Source of the DNA: Candidatus Binatia bacterium | GTDB lineage: Bacteria > Desulfobacterota > Binatia > UBA9968 > JAJDTQ01 | Length of the DNA stretch: 50,441 nt | NCBI GenBank assembly: GCA_022824205.1 | Contig: JAJEAI010000200.1 | Coordinates: forward strand, 1 to 50,441 | Reading direction: 5' to 3' | In this document: positions 43,061 to 50,441 of the stretch, piece after piece | Numbering within the stretch: the stretch's first letter is position 1 | Layout: each line of letters starts with the position of its first letter | The notes under the pieces: model-generated | Databases searched by the model: none | What the model was told of the DNA's origin: nothing | What the model saw: only the letters and a program-made list of their open reading frames with translations | Made by a program: the position numbers and the translations under genes

Positions 43061-43831
43061 GTGAAGTTCCTGTTGACCAACGATGACGGCATCGACGCGC
43101 CCGGCATGGAGGTGCTGGAGCGGGCGGTGCGCGAGTGGGGCGACCCCGTGGTGGTGGCGCCGGCCGTGGGGAAGTCCGGCGTCGGCCACCAGGTGACCAC
43201 GGACCGGCCCATTCCCGTGGAACAGCGCGACGCGCATCACTTCAGCGTGCAGGCGATGCCCGCGGATTGCGTCCGGATCGGGCTCACGGAGATCGTTCCG
43301 GATGCGGCATGGGTGCTGGCGGGGGTGAACAGGGGAGCGAACCTCGGCGCCGACGTCTATACCTCGGGCACGGTGGCCGCGGCGCGCGAGGGCGCGCTGC
43401 TGGGCTGCCGCGCGCTGGCCATTTCCCAGTACGTCGCCAAGGGCCTGGAACTGGACTGGGAGGCGGTGTTCCGCAGGGCCACGCTGCTGCTCCAGCGGCT
43501 GCTGGCCGCGGAACTTTCCCAGGGCGAGTACTGGAACGCCAACATGCCGCATCTGCCCGAGGATGGGGAGGTGGACGCCGTCGTCTGCCCCCTGGACACG
43601 CGTCCCCTGGGCGTGGCTTACCGCAGGGAGGACGGCGCGTTCATCTACCAGGCGGAGTACCGCAAGCGTCCGCGACAGCCCGGCCGGGACGTGGACGTGT
43701 GCCTTGGCGGGCGCATCTCGGTCACCCGGCTCGTGCTGGACATCGCCGGCCCGGCGGTGAATCCCGACCCGGACGCGTTGGAGGAGCCGGCAGCCGGCGT
43801 GCTGGCCGCCGGCCGAGGGCGAACGCCGTAG
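43061..43831 (+). CDS. surE: 5'/3'-nucleotidase SurE
   Basis: This 256-residue metal-dependent phosphatase acts on nucleoside monophosphates. The N-terminal metal motif is LLTNDDGIDAPG; the second signature is VLAGVNRGANLGADVYTSGTVAAAREG. The GTG start immediately follows the argS stop. Downstream is a DUF2007 protein on the same strand, 19 bases away. Confidence 0.94.
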   Translation: MKFLLTNDDGIDAPGMEVLERAVREWGDPVVVAPAVGKSGVGHQVTTDRPIPVEQRDAHHFSVQAMPADCVRIGLTEIVPDAAWVLAGVNRGANLGADVYTSGTVAAAREGALLGCRALAISQYVAKGLELDWEAVFRRATLLLQRLLAAELSQGEYWNANMPHLPEDGEVDAVVCPLDTRPLGVAYRREDGAFIYQAEYRKRPRQPGRDVDVCLGGRISVTRLVLDIAGPAVNPDPDALEEPAAGVLAAGRGRTP

Positions 43832-43850
43832 AATAGCTTCCGGGAGTAAC

Positions 43851-44102
43851 ATGGCCTACGTAGACGTGTTTCGGACGGTGGACGTCACCACCCTGGCGGT
43901 GGTCAAGTCCGTCCTCGACAGCGCCGGCATCACCTACGTGGTGCAGGGCGAATCGGCGCTGACCCTCTTGCCGGTAGGGCCGCTGTGGGGCGGGTTCGGC
44001 TCGGCGGGCGTGGCCGCCACGATCCAGGTGCCGGAGGAAGAAGCCGAAGACGCCATGGAACTGCTGCGGGAAGTCACCGAACCGGACTCGGATACGGAAT
44101 GA
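43851..44102 (+). CDS. DUF2007-family small protein
   Basis: This 83-residue protein has the DUF2007 layout of a ferredoxin-like alpha/beta domain. It starts YVDVFRTVDVTTLAVVKSVLDSAGI and ends with a strand (AATIQVPEEEAEDAMELL) typical of this putative signal-transducing family. No enzyme motif is visible. It is the last gene of the argS-surE unit and convergent with the phosphatase gene that follows. Confidence 0.75.
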   Translation: MAYVDVFRTVDVTTLAVVKSVLDSAGITYVVQGESALTLLPVGPLWGGFGSAGVAATIQVPEEEAEDAMELLREVTEPDSDTE

Positions 44103-44115
44103 CGTACTCCGGGCG

Positions 44116-44901
44116 TCAGCGCCCGCGCCCGGCGACGAGGCGGTACACTTCGGGGTAGAGCGACGGGTTGGCGGCGATGACGCCGTTGCGCAGCGTATCG
44201 GCTTGGTTGAACGAGAAGGGCCGGCCGTCCAGGTCCGTCACCCTGGCGCCGGCTTCCTCCGCCAGCAGCACCCCGGCGCACACGTCCCATTCGTTCTTCG
44301 GCGCCAGGCTTACGGTCAGGTCGCCGCCGCCGCCGGCGAACTCGGCCAGCTTGTGGGCGATGCTGCCGGTGGGCTTGACCTTCAGGATCCCCTCGAACTC
44401 CGCGAAGAGGCCCCGGCGGGTCTCGCTGCGGCTGGCCACCAGGGTGGCGCCCTTCAGTTGGGCGCGGCCGGACACGCGTACCGGCCGTCCGTTGGCGAAG
44501 GTGCCGTAGCCGCGGCGGCAATGGGTCATGCACCCGGTCGCCGGGTTGTACGCCACCGCCACCACCGGCGCCGTGCCCTGTACCAGCGCCACGGAAACGG
44601 CGAACTCGTCGATCCCGCGGATGAATTCCATGGTCCCGTCCAGCGGGTCCACGATCCACACCCACTCCTGCTCCAGCCGTTCGGGGCTGTCGATCGACTC
44701 CTCCGACAGCCAGCCGGCTTCGGGAAACGCTCCCAGCAAAGTGTCGTGCAGCACTTGGTTGGCCTCGATGTCCGCGGTCGTGACCGGGTTGCCGCCGCTC
44801 TTGTGGCGGATGTCGTATTCCGACGCGTAGTAGGCGAGGAGCTTTTCCCCGGCCTTGTGCGCCGCCTCCCGCGCCATCGTCAGCGCGTGATCCAGGTCCA
44901 T
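44116..44901 (-). CDS. Inositol monophosphatase-family phosphatase (CysQ-like)
   Basis: This 261-residue Mg2+-dependent phosphatase has LSEESIDSPERLE, the metal motif WIVDPLDGTMEFIRG, and the late NEWDVCAGVLLAEEAGARV. Relatives act on 3'-phosphoadenosine 5'-phosphate (CysQ) or inositol phosphates. The ATG at 44901 is preferred: GGGAG lies seven bases upstream of it, too close to the ATG two codons earlier. The gene is convergent with DUF2007, 13 bases from its end. Confidence 0.88.
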   Translation of the reverse strand: MDLDHALTMAREAAHKAGEKLLAYYASEYDIRHKSGGNPVTTADIEANQVLHDTLLGAFPEAGWLSEESIDSPERLEQEWVWIVDPLDGTMEFIRGIDEFAVSVALVQGTAPVVAVAYNPATGCMTHCRRGYGTFANGRPVRVSGRAQLKGATLVASRSETRRGLFAEFEGILKVKPTGSIAHKLAEFAGGGGDLTVSLAPKNEWDVCAGVLLAEEAGARVTDLDGRPFSFNQADTLRNGVIAANPSLYPEVYRLVAGRGR

Positions 44902-45023
44902 GTGCATTCTCCCGGGAAGCTTCCGGTCAATGGTGGGGGAGCCCTTCGACCGTGCTTCCCTCGCCCGGAGCGAACGGCCCCCGCTTGCCCGGCGCGATCG
45001 ATCAGGGTTCCCCTGTTGTCCCG

Positions 45024-45500
45024 TCAAACCGTCAATTCCACCAGCCTCGGCCGCAAGCCCCGGCTGCTCAGCCGGACGGTGGCCACGGCCACCGGCAGCG
45101 TGAAGCGCCGGGGTCCGGCGCTGCCCGGGTTGAGGTAGAGGACCCCGTCGCGCCGCTGGATGGACGGCTTGTGCGAGTGGCCGCTGATCACCAGGCGGCA
45201 GCCTTCCGGCGCCGCTGCCATGGCCTTGAGGTCGTGGATGACGTGGATGCGCGCGCCGCCCACTTCGACGGTGCGTTCCTCGGGCAGCGCGTCGGCCCAC
45301 GCGCCCCGGTCGACGTTGCCCCGGACCGCGGCCACCGGGGCAAGCCCGCGAAGGCGCTCCAACACTTCGGGCGCGCCCACGTCGCCGGCGTGGATGATGA
45401 GGTCCGAGCCGCGCAGCGCCGCCAGCGCCTGGGGCCGCACCAAGCCGTGGGTGTCGGAGATGACGCCGATGCGGCAGCTCCCGCGAGTCCCTCCGGTCAT
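45024..45500 (-). CDS. YfcE/MJ0936-like metallophosphoesterase
   Basis: This 158-residue phosphodiesterase has the calcineurin-like metal motifs VISDTHG, HAGDVG, RGNVDRG and SGHSHKP, followed by NPGSAGPRR. Homologues hydrolyse phosphodiesters such as cyclic nucleotides or artificial substrates in vitro; the physiological substrate is not known. It lies between the inositol-phosphatase and the lactonase-like gene, all on the minus strand. Confidence 0.9.
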   Translation of the reverse strand: MTGGTRGSCRIGVISDTHGLVRPQALAALRGSDLIIHAGDVGAPEVLERLRGLAPVAAVRGNVDRGAWADALPEERTVEVGGARIHVIHDLKAMAAAPEGCRLVISGHSHKPSIQRRDGVLYLNPGSAGPRRFTLPVAVATVRLSSRGLRPRLVELTV

Positions 45501-45585
45501 GTGCTTCCCTCGCCCGCGCCGCCCCGCTTGCGCCGCCGGCTCTTGCCTCGGCGTCCGGCGCGTTCCCCTCGTCGCGCCACTCCGC

Positions 45586-46344
45586 TCACGCCACCCGGAT
45601 CACCCGCTTGCCGTCCATGAGCTTGGGGTCGTGGTTGGGAAACGACAGCTCCGGGCGCGACGCGGTCCGGAGCGCCCGGTCGAGCGCCAGCACCGAGTCG
45701 GGCAGGTTGAAGTACCAGCCCACCGGGATGCGCTCGCGCAGGTTCCGGTAGGTGTAGGCGATGTCGCCGCACAGCACGGCCTTTCCCGCGGCCGTGTCCA
45801 CCGCGACCATCTGGGAGCCGGGGGTGTGTCCGCCCGCCTTCAACAACTCCACTCCGGAGGCCAGCTCGTGGTCGCCGTCCACCAGGGTGACGCGGCCGCC
45901 GTCCACCAGCCGTTGCAGCGCCGGCCGCACCTTGGGGCGGATCAGGTTGTTCAGGTAGTCGAAGTGCATCATCGGGCCGGTCCAGAAATCGTACTCGTCC
46001 TTCTGGATGACGAAGTTCGCCTTGGGAAAGAAGTCGAAACCGGTGAAGTGGTCGATGTGGAAGTGCGTCACGATGACGGTGGCCACTTCTTCCGGCTTTA
46101 TCCCGAGCTCCCCGAGCAACTGCGCCGGCTCCCGGAACCCCTTTCCCTGAGCCCACGCCGCGGGGACGTAGTCGGGATGATAGGCGGTGTCCACCACCAC
46201 CGGCCCGTCGGGGGTTTCGATGCACCAGATGATGTAGGGCACGGGCTCGTCCCGTTCCGCGTCGCTTCGGACACACGGCATGATGCCGGAGGGGCGCCAG
46301 TTCTCGGCAATGCCGACGGTCATGGCATAGATCGCGTGGTCCAT
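45586..46344 (-). CDS. Metallo-beta-lactamase-fold hydrolase (N-acyl homoserine lactonase-like)
   Basis: This 252-residue dizinc hydrolase has the HxHxDH motif THFHIDHFTGFDFF (H94, H96, D98, H99), later GGHTPGSQMV and the metal aspartate in LCGDIAYTY. The overall layout fits the AttM/AiiB-type lactonase family, which includes quorum-quenching enzymes; related proteins hydrolyse other lactones and esters. No signal peptide. It is divergent from the phosphatase at 46512. Confidence 0.82.
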   Translation of the reverse strand: MDHAIYAMTVGIAENWRPSGIMPCVRSDAERDEPVPYIIWCIETPDGPVVVDTAYHPDYVPAAWAQGKGFREPAQLLGELGIKPEEVATVIVTHFHIDHFTGFDFFPKANFVIQKDEYDFWTGPMMHFDYLNNLIRPKVRPALQRLVDGGRVTLVDGDHELASGVELLKAGGHTPGSQMVAVDTAAGKAVLCGDIAYTYRNLRERIPVGWYFNLPDSVLALDRALRTASRPELSFPNHDPKLMDGKRVIRVA

Positions 46345-46452
46345 GGGAAATCTCCTCGCTGCCGGTGACTGCCTGCGTCAACCTAACAGCCGCACCCGGC
46401 TCCGTCCACCATCGCCGGACCCTCCTCGTTTCCCTGTCTTCCGGGCAGCGTG

Positions 46453-46458
46453 TATACT
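46453..46458 (+). promoter_or_regulatory. Possible -10 element
   Basis: TATACT at 46453-46458 matches the sigma70 -10 consensus in five of six bases. It is 54 bases before the GTG at 46512, in the only space that can hold a promoter for this gene. The -35 region is poor. Confidence 0.35.
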
Positions 46459-46511
46459 CCGGCCATGGGATGCACGGAGGCCATGCCGGGGTGCGCGGGG
46501 AGGATTCCGGG

Positions 46512-47339
46512 GTGAACGGCGCAACGGCGGCGGCCGACCTGAAGGTCGTCCTGTCCGATGCCCTCGGCATCGTCAGGGAGACCCGCGCGCTGATCCGGAA
46601 CGCTCTGGATAAGGGGTTCACGCACCGTTCCAAGGCGGACGGGACCTTCGTGACCGACGTCGACATCGCGGTGGAGGAGAAGGTCCGTACGCTGCTGGCC
46701 GCGCGCTATCCCGCGCACAGCGTCATCGGCGAGGAACTGCCCGAAACCGGGGGCGGCGACGCCCTCACCTGGGTCATCGATCCCATCGACGGCACCAAGA
46801 GCTTCCGCCACGGGGTGCCGCTCTACGGCACGCTGCTGGCCCTGCTCCAGGGGGACGATCCGGTCCTCGGGATCATCGACCTACCGGGGCTGGACAAGAC
46901 CTACAGCGCGGCCAGAGGCCTCGGCGCCCGATGCAACGGCCGGGTGTTGGCGCTGGAGGACCTTTCCGGAGACGAGGCGCTGGAAAGGGAAATCATCGGC
47001 ATCGGTGACCGGCAACAGTTTGTCAGCGCCGGCCTGCCGTCAGTGTTCGATACCTTGATGCGGGCGCATCCCGGTGTGCGGACTTACACCGACTGTTTCG
47101 GCCACGCACTTGCCCTCGACGGCTCCGTCGGCGCCATGGTGGATTATGACCTGCGCGTCTGGGACACCATGGCCAGCAAGGTGCTGATGGAGGAGGCGGG
47201 CGGCCGTCACGTGTGCTCCGAGCGGACGGGAAACGATCCGCGCGAGCGGCGTTTCGACGTCATACTGGGCAAGCCCCGTGTCGTGGACTGGATACTCGAT
47301 CTTGTCGCGATGGACGAACGGCCCACGGGTAAAGCTTGA
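46512..47339 (+). CDS. Inositol monophosphatase-family phosphatase (histidinol-phosphatase-like)
   Basis: This 275-residue Mg2+-dependent phosphatase has [11 protein letters not shown], the metal motif [26 protein letters not shown], and the late [20 protein letters not shown]. The sequence is closer in feel to the HisN-type histidinol-phosphatases than to CysQ, but this needs family trees. The GTG at 46512 is chosen because GGGGAGGA lies about nine bases upstream; an ATG at 46470 would add residues without conservation. A cyclophilin gene follows on the same strand. Confidence 0.82.
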   Translation: MNGATAAADLKVVLSDALGIVRETRALIRNALDKGFTHRSKADGTFVTDVDIAVEEKVRTLLAARYPAHSVIGEELPETGGGDALTWVIDPIDGTKSFRHGVPLYGTLLALLQGDDPVLGIIDLPGLDKTYSAARGLGARCNGRVLALEDLSGDEALEREIIGIGDRQQFVSAGLPSVFDTLMRAHPGVRTYTDCFGHALALDGSVGAMVDYDLRVWDTMASKVLMEEAGGRHVCSERTGNDPRERRFDVILGKPRVVDWILDLVAMDERPTGKA

Positions 47340-47382
47340 TTGGAGAGGATTGGACCGCGGACTTTACACCAGGAGGTATTCC

Positions 47383-47979
47383 TTGAGACAGCAGTGGACG
47401 GCACTCAAGTGCCTTGTAGCGGCATTCGTTTTGTTTCTGGGCGCGGCGGCGTTCAACCCAACAGCAGAGGGAGGAGACAGGCCTGTGGTGATTTTTTCCA
47501 CTTCGATGGGTGATATTACGATCGAGCTCATGTCCGAGGAAGCGCCGATCACGGCGAAGAACTTTCTCGATTACGTCGATGCCGGTTTCTTTGACGGCAC
47601 CATCTTTCATCGGGTGATTCCCGGCTTCGTGATCCAGGGCGGCGGCTTCACCGCGGACATGAACCAGAAGCAGACCAACGCGCCCATCAAGAACGAGGCC
47701 GACAACGGTGTCAAGAATCTTCGGGGAACGCTGTCCATGGCGCGCACCTCGGACATCAACAGCGCCACCTCCCAGTTCTTCATCAATCTGAAGGACAACG
47801 ACTTCCTGGACCACGGCACGCGCGACTTCGGCTACGCCGTGTTCGGCAAGATAGTGGAAGGTATGGACGTGGTGGATAAGATCGCCGGCGTGCAGACCGG
47901 CAACCGCGGGCCCCACAGCGACGTGCCCATGGAGCCCGTGGTCACCAACACGGCTCGGCGCAAGGAGGCGGCGAAGTAG
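47383..47979 (+). CDS. Exported cyclophilin-type peptidyl-prolyl isomerase
   Basis: This 198-residue protein has an N-terminal signal-like hydrophobic segment (about 8-25) and a cyclophilin domain: [24 protein letters not shown], and [11 protein letters not shown]. It would catalyse proline isomerisation in envelope proteins. The start is TTG at 47383 with AGGAGG six bases upstream; the longer frame has no other good site. Confidence 0.9.
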   Translation: MRQQWTALKCLVAAFVLFLGAAAFNPTAEGGDRPVVIFSTSMGDITIELMSEEAPITAKNFLDYVDAGFFDGTIFHRVIPGFVIQGGGFTADMNQKQTNAPIKNEADNGVKNLRGTLSMARTSDINSATSQFFINLKDNDFLDHGTRDFGYAVFGKIVEGMDVVDKIAGVQTGNRGPHSDVPMEPVVTNTARRKEAAK

Positions 47980-48072
47980 GCCGGACACGACCTCTTGTCC
48001 GAACCGGAGGGCGGAAGTGTGGCAGGAATAATGCAGCCGAGTCGGTAAGCGTAACAGAGTGCGCCCACTCTA

Positions 48073-48762
48073 TCACAGTGACCGATAGAGGTAGGGGTCT
48101 TCCGGCTCCCGGACCGAGTCGGGGAATAGGCGTGATTGCGCTGGATCAGCGTCCCCCGAATGGTTGGAGTATGTGGCCCAACTCGGTGAGTAAGCGTCGG
48201 CTTGGTTGCCCCAGCCGAACCAGCCTTCCTGCGTGCCTCGTGCGAACAGCTCGATATAGGGACCCGGACTGCATGCCTCTATCAGTTTGTATTGCTCGTC
48301 GGGTTTTCGGCTGTGTTCCCGCTTGCGTGTGCGGATGATATTCTCCTGCCGTCGCCCTTGAGCAAGGGTACGTGCGTCTTTCCCGCGAACACCGAACAGG
48401 ATAATCTCCGTTACGTTCCGGAAATAAAAGCCGACGCCGCGCCGATCCGGTCCCCCATCCTTACGCACCTTGTACCAGACGAGATTAGTCTTGTACTCGA
48501 AGCCCCACTGCTGCATGACCCTCAGTCCGAAAGGTAGGAGCGCGTTGGGAACCCACAGGTAGAGGTGTGCCGTGTCGGCAACTACTTTCGACACAGGCAG
48601 GTCGCCTATCTCCTCCATCGACATTGTCGCGTAGCGCGTCAACCGCTTGTGTTCCGGCGCCATTTTTCCTGTCTTGTTGTGGAACCGCCACGGAGGATCC
48701 GCTAGGACCGTCGCAAACTTGCGTCCACCAACGCTACTCAAGAGATCGTCGGCTGGATTCAT
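48073..48762 (-). CDS. MT-A70-family DNA adenine methyltransferase of a restriction-modification pair
   Basis: This 229-residue N6-adenine methyltransferase has the catalytic DPPW motif in ATVLADPPWRF, LYLWVPNALL, and FYFRNVTEIILFGVRG, the layout of the MT-A70 family (m6A). The ATG at 48762 overlaps the restriction enzyme stop by four bases (ATGA). As the modification half it would protect host sites from the neighbouring endonuclease. The recognition sequence is not readable. Base composition looks lower in GC than the neighbours to the left. Confidence 0.85.
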   Translation of the reverse strand: MNPADDLLSSVGGRKFATVLADPPWRFHNKTGKMAPEHKRLTRYATMSMEEIGDLPVSKVVADTAHLYLWVPNALLPFGLRVMQQWGFEYKTNLVWYKVRKDGGPDRRGVGFYFRNVTEIILFGVRGKDARTLAQGRRQENIIRTRKREHSRKPDEQYKLIEACSPGPYIELFARGTQEGWFGWGNQADAYSPSWATYSNHSGDADPAQSRLFPDSVREPEDPYLYRSL

Positions 48763-49361
48763 ACCTCGTCCTCCACATAGAGCTTCTTAGAGATCCCGCA
48801 AACCAGGATCGGGCACCCCGCGCCACCCCCGCCTTCAATGCGTGGCAGCAACTTGCTCATGTGTGTTGTCGACGCGCCGTACGAGTGCCCCCGGTTCAAC
48901 TCGTTAAAGATATCCTGCAGGTCGTCGCAGCGTGTGATGATGACACCGACACTAATCGCGCGCAGATCGCGCAGATCGAATAACAGCCGAAAGTTGTTCA
49001 AATCCCGGTCGAAAAAGGGGTCCTTGTTGTTCCATTCGATTTCGAGCGCTACACGGTTCCTGAAGCAGTCCACCTTGTGGGTGGGTGTATCCGTCGGAAC
49101 CTCGTCGACTACGACCTGTGTAGAAAATTCTCGTTCTTGCCACCCACGGCGGTACAGAAAGCTGTCGATGAATTCGGAGACACGCGACTTCCGACCACCG
49201 GGGCGCGTTATCCAACCTTTACGGAGCCGGAATGCGCAGAGTACATCTACGATGTCTTGCCACTCTTGCGGAAAATCTTCATGCAGTATGGCGCATGCGT
49301 GCTTCCACTCGTGCAACTCGTAGTGTTCGCGAACGAATTCCGGGAGTAAGTCAACGCTCAT
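48759..49361 (-). CDS. BglII/BstYI-like type II restriction endonuclease
   Basis: This 200-residue protein has the likely PD-(D/E)XK-type centre D98 ... E107-I-E109 (HKVDCF, VALEIEW). The spacing, nine residues then two, equals that of BglII D84, E93, Q95, with Glu in place of Gln at the last position. The following stretch DPFFDRDLNNFRLLFDL is characteristic of this family. Known members cut AGATCT or RGATCY, so a GATC-containing target is a reasonable guess. It is translated with the methyltransferase downstream. Confidence 0.8.
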   Translation of the reverse strand: MSVDLLPEFVREHYELHEWKHACAILHEDFPQEWQDIVDVLCAFRLRKGWITRPGGRKSRVSEFIDSFLYRRGWQEREFSTQVVVDEVPTDTPTHKVDCFRNRVALEIEWNNKDPFFDRDLNNFRLLFDLRDLRAISVGVIITRCDDLQDIFNELNRGHSYGASTTHMSKLLPRIEGGGGAGCPILVCGISKKLYVEDEV

Positions 49362-49486
49362 CGGTGGATCTCACGTGCAGTTTCAACCCATCAGAACTCG
49401 CGACACGATCTTTCGGCATAGAATCATCTGTCGTCTCATAGTTTCGCAGCCATCGCGTTTTCGTATTTTAGCCTCGCGTATCGCAG

Positions 49487-50305
49487 CTACTTGGCATCGC
49501 GTCTTCTTATCCCCTCACGAGCCGTTTCGGGTAGTCTGTTAAACAGCTTGGATATCTGTCTGGGTCGGCTAATCATCGAATCGACGATGAGATTGACGAG
49601 GTCGAAGAGGGTTTCTGCTGTGTCCCGGTCGTCTTGTAAATCTATTTGACCAGGGTGGACGGCGTTGTTCCCAATTACCCGAACAGTATCGAGGGCCTGT
49701 TGAATTTGTTCAGGAAGTCCGCTCTTGACCAGGAACGCAATTTTGTCGTTCAGGCTGTTTCCTGAGACATCTAGGTGGTTGCAGAGGTTTTCGATGCTGA
49801 GTCGTAGTAATGCAGCGGCGCCTCGGGGTGATCGGTCAAGAATTTCGCTAGCCTCCTCGTAGTCTTTCTGGATCTCGCTCGGCATGTCTTGGTTAGGTGG
49901 TGATGCCCTTCTTACCGGCGGCCAGACAAGACGGTCCCACACCCAGATGGCGACTTCATAGCAGTGGTCACAACACGAGAACCAAGCGTTTTCCAACTTT
50001 TCGCCGTCCAACCCTTCCAAGGACGACAGAACGGGTCTTTTCTGGCGCCGTAACTCCGCGTATCTCTTGAACGCTACTGTATGAACTGCCCCTGTAAAAG
50101 CCACTCCTGCCGCGAGGCTCCTCCCTTGGCGATCCAACAGGTTCTCTATCTCTTGGCTGCTCGGAAGCTGAGGGGCGTCTTGCCGACCATAATGCGCCGC
50201 GCATGGCACGTACCACAGTTGCCGTGCGAATACCCTACAATGCGGGCAATGGAAGGCCCGTCGTTCTACGGATGGTGGAGTGTACTTCTCTGGAATATCC
50301 GTCAT
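49487..50305 (-). CDS. DUF4145-containing protein with zinc-ribbon-like cysteines
   Basis: This 272-residue protein has CPHC near the N-terminus and CCDHC near residue 115, a probable zinc-binding pair. The C-terminal DUF4145 domain has YEEASEILDRSPRGAAALLR, IENLCNHL and IGNNAVHPGQID. DUF4145 proteins occur widely near restriction-modification and other defence genes; no biochemical function is settled. The ATG at 50305 (TDIPEKYTPP) is preferred over a TTG at 50341. It lies upstream of the restriction pair, 125 bases away, on the same strand. Confidence 0.8.
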   Translation of the reverse strand: MTDIPEKYTPPSVERRAFHCPHCRVFARQLWYVPCAAHYGRQDAPQLPSSQEIENLLDRQGRSLAAGVAFTGAVHTVAFKRYAELRRQKRPVLSSLEGLDGEKLENAWFSCCDHCYEVAIWVWDRLVWPPVRRASPPNQDMPSEIQKDYEEASEILDRSPRGAAALLRLSIENLCNHLDVSGNSLNDKIAFLVKSGLPEQIQQALDTVRVIGNNAVHPGQIDLQDDRDTAETLFDLVNLIVDSMISRPRQISKLFNRLPETAREGIRRRDAK

Positions 50306-50357
50306 GGCGTCCGTCTGTTGATCATCACTGCTGTCCCACAAGAAATACGAATGAGGA

Positions 50358-50426
50358 GGACCTGAAGAGCTCCGTCATGCTATGATGGAAATTGCAAAAA
50401 CCCATCGTAGGAGGAGGTTCAGGTCC
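50358..50426. repeat. 9-bp inverted repeat bracketing the leader of the last gene
   Basis: GGACCTGAA (50358-50366) and TTCAGGTCC (50418-50426) are exact reverse complements 51 bases apart; the second ends next to the ATG at 50427. Between them lies TGCTATGAT (50378-50386), an extended -10-like element. The arms could be an operator pair or an end of a mobile element that continues past the window. Confidence 0.4.
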
Positions 50427-50441
50427 ATGGCGTACAATCAT
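50427..50441 (+). CDS. Start of a gene cut by the window end
   Basis: The ATG at 50427 reads M-A-Y-N-H to the last base. GGAGGAGG at 50410-50417 is a strong ribosome-binding site. It is divergent from DUF4145. Nothing can be said about the product. Confidence 0.55.

Noticed and set aside
41240-43852. 870-codon minus-strand frame opposite argS and surE
   Set aside because: Mirror frame of GC-rich codons; argS and surE are unmistakable on the plus strand.
47982-48001. Small hairpin CGGACA/TGTCCG after the cyclophilin gene as a terminator
   Set aside because: Only six base pairs, eight-base loop and no T-run.

Overview
The window is a GC-rich chromosomal segment from a Gram-negative bacterium. 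It has lipoprotein and OmpA-type envelope genes and frequent GTG/TTG starts. The run ispE - spoVG - tRNA-Gln - prs - rplY - pth followed by rpsF - rpsR - DUF2232 - rplI is a housekeeping arrangement I associate with deltaproteobacteria and related phyla. The LLM oxidoreductases, amidohydrolases and UbiD enzymes, together with abundant dispersed inverted repeats, fit an uncultured, metabolically versatile lineage (Desulfobacterota, Binatota or Tectomicrobia-like). That placement is inference; the sequence contains no marker that names the organism.

Layout. 1-7.7 kb: an LLM flavin enzyme faces a plus-strand catabolic cassette of a two-gene TPP decarboxylase, an ACMSD-like amidohydrolase, a UbiD-type decarboxylase and two tandem zinc alcohol dehydrogenases. 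7.7-16.0 kb: core genes, with a membrane pyrophosphatase (hppA) between pth and rpsF. 16.0-17.3 kb: a decayed patch with an orphan ribbon-helix-helix protein and a truncated antitoxin. 17.3-20.0 kb (minus): an SDR and a split transketolase. 20.2-27.6 kb (minus): a seven-gene operon behind one good sigma70-like promoter. It encodes a divergent flavoprotein / Fe-S / HdrB-like module and then a complete membrane-anchored succinate dehydrogenase of the actinobacterial Sdh1 type. 27.7-33.8 kb: a type-5 uracil-DNA glycosylase, an ABM monooxygenase, and an envelope caspase locus. That locus holds an OmpA-pseudocaspase-DUF4384 protein, a collagen-like/glycine-rich lipoprotein and a convergent secreted caspase with an intact dyad. 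34.0-39.2 kb: a large FAD/Fe-S oxidoreductase, a threonine-synthase-like PLP enzyme and a second LLM enzyme. 39.2-41.2 kb (minus): PPK2 and a Fic protein. 41.4-48.0 kb: argS, surE, DUF2007, two inositol-monophosphatase-like enzymes, a YfcE-like phosphodiesterase, a metallo-beta-lactamase-fold hydrolase and a cyclophilin. 48.0-50.4 kb: a region that looks lower in GC, with a BglII/BstYI-like restriction enzyme, an MT-A70 methyltransferase, a DUF4145 protein and the first codons of another gene.

The most unusual content is (a) the caspase locus, where an OmpA-anchored caspase fold has lost both catalytic residues and sits beside a glycine-rich lipoprotein and an apparently active secreted caspase; (b) the seven-gene operon whose first flavoprotein has lost both the covalent-FAD histidine and the catalytic arginine expected of a succinate dehydrogenase/fumarate reductase; and (c) several families of palindromic dispersed repeats. 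No CRISPR array, rRNA or complete insertion sequence was seen.
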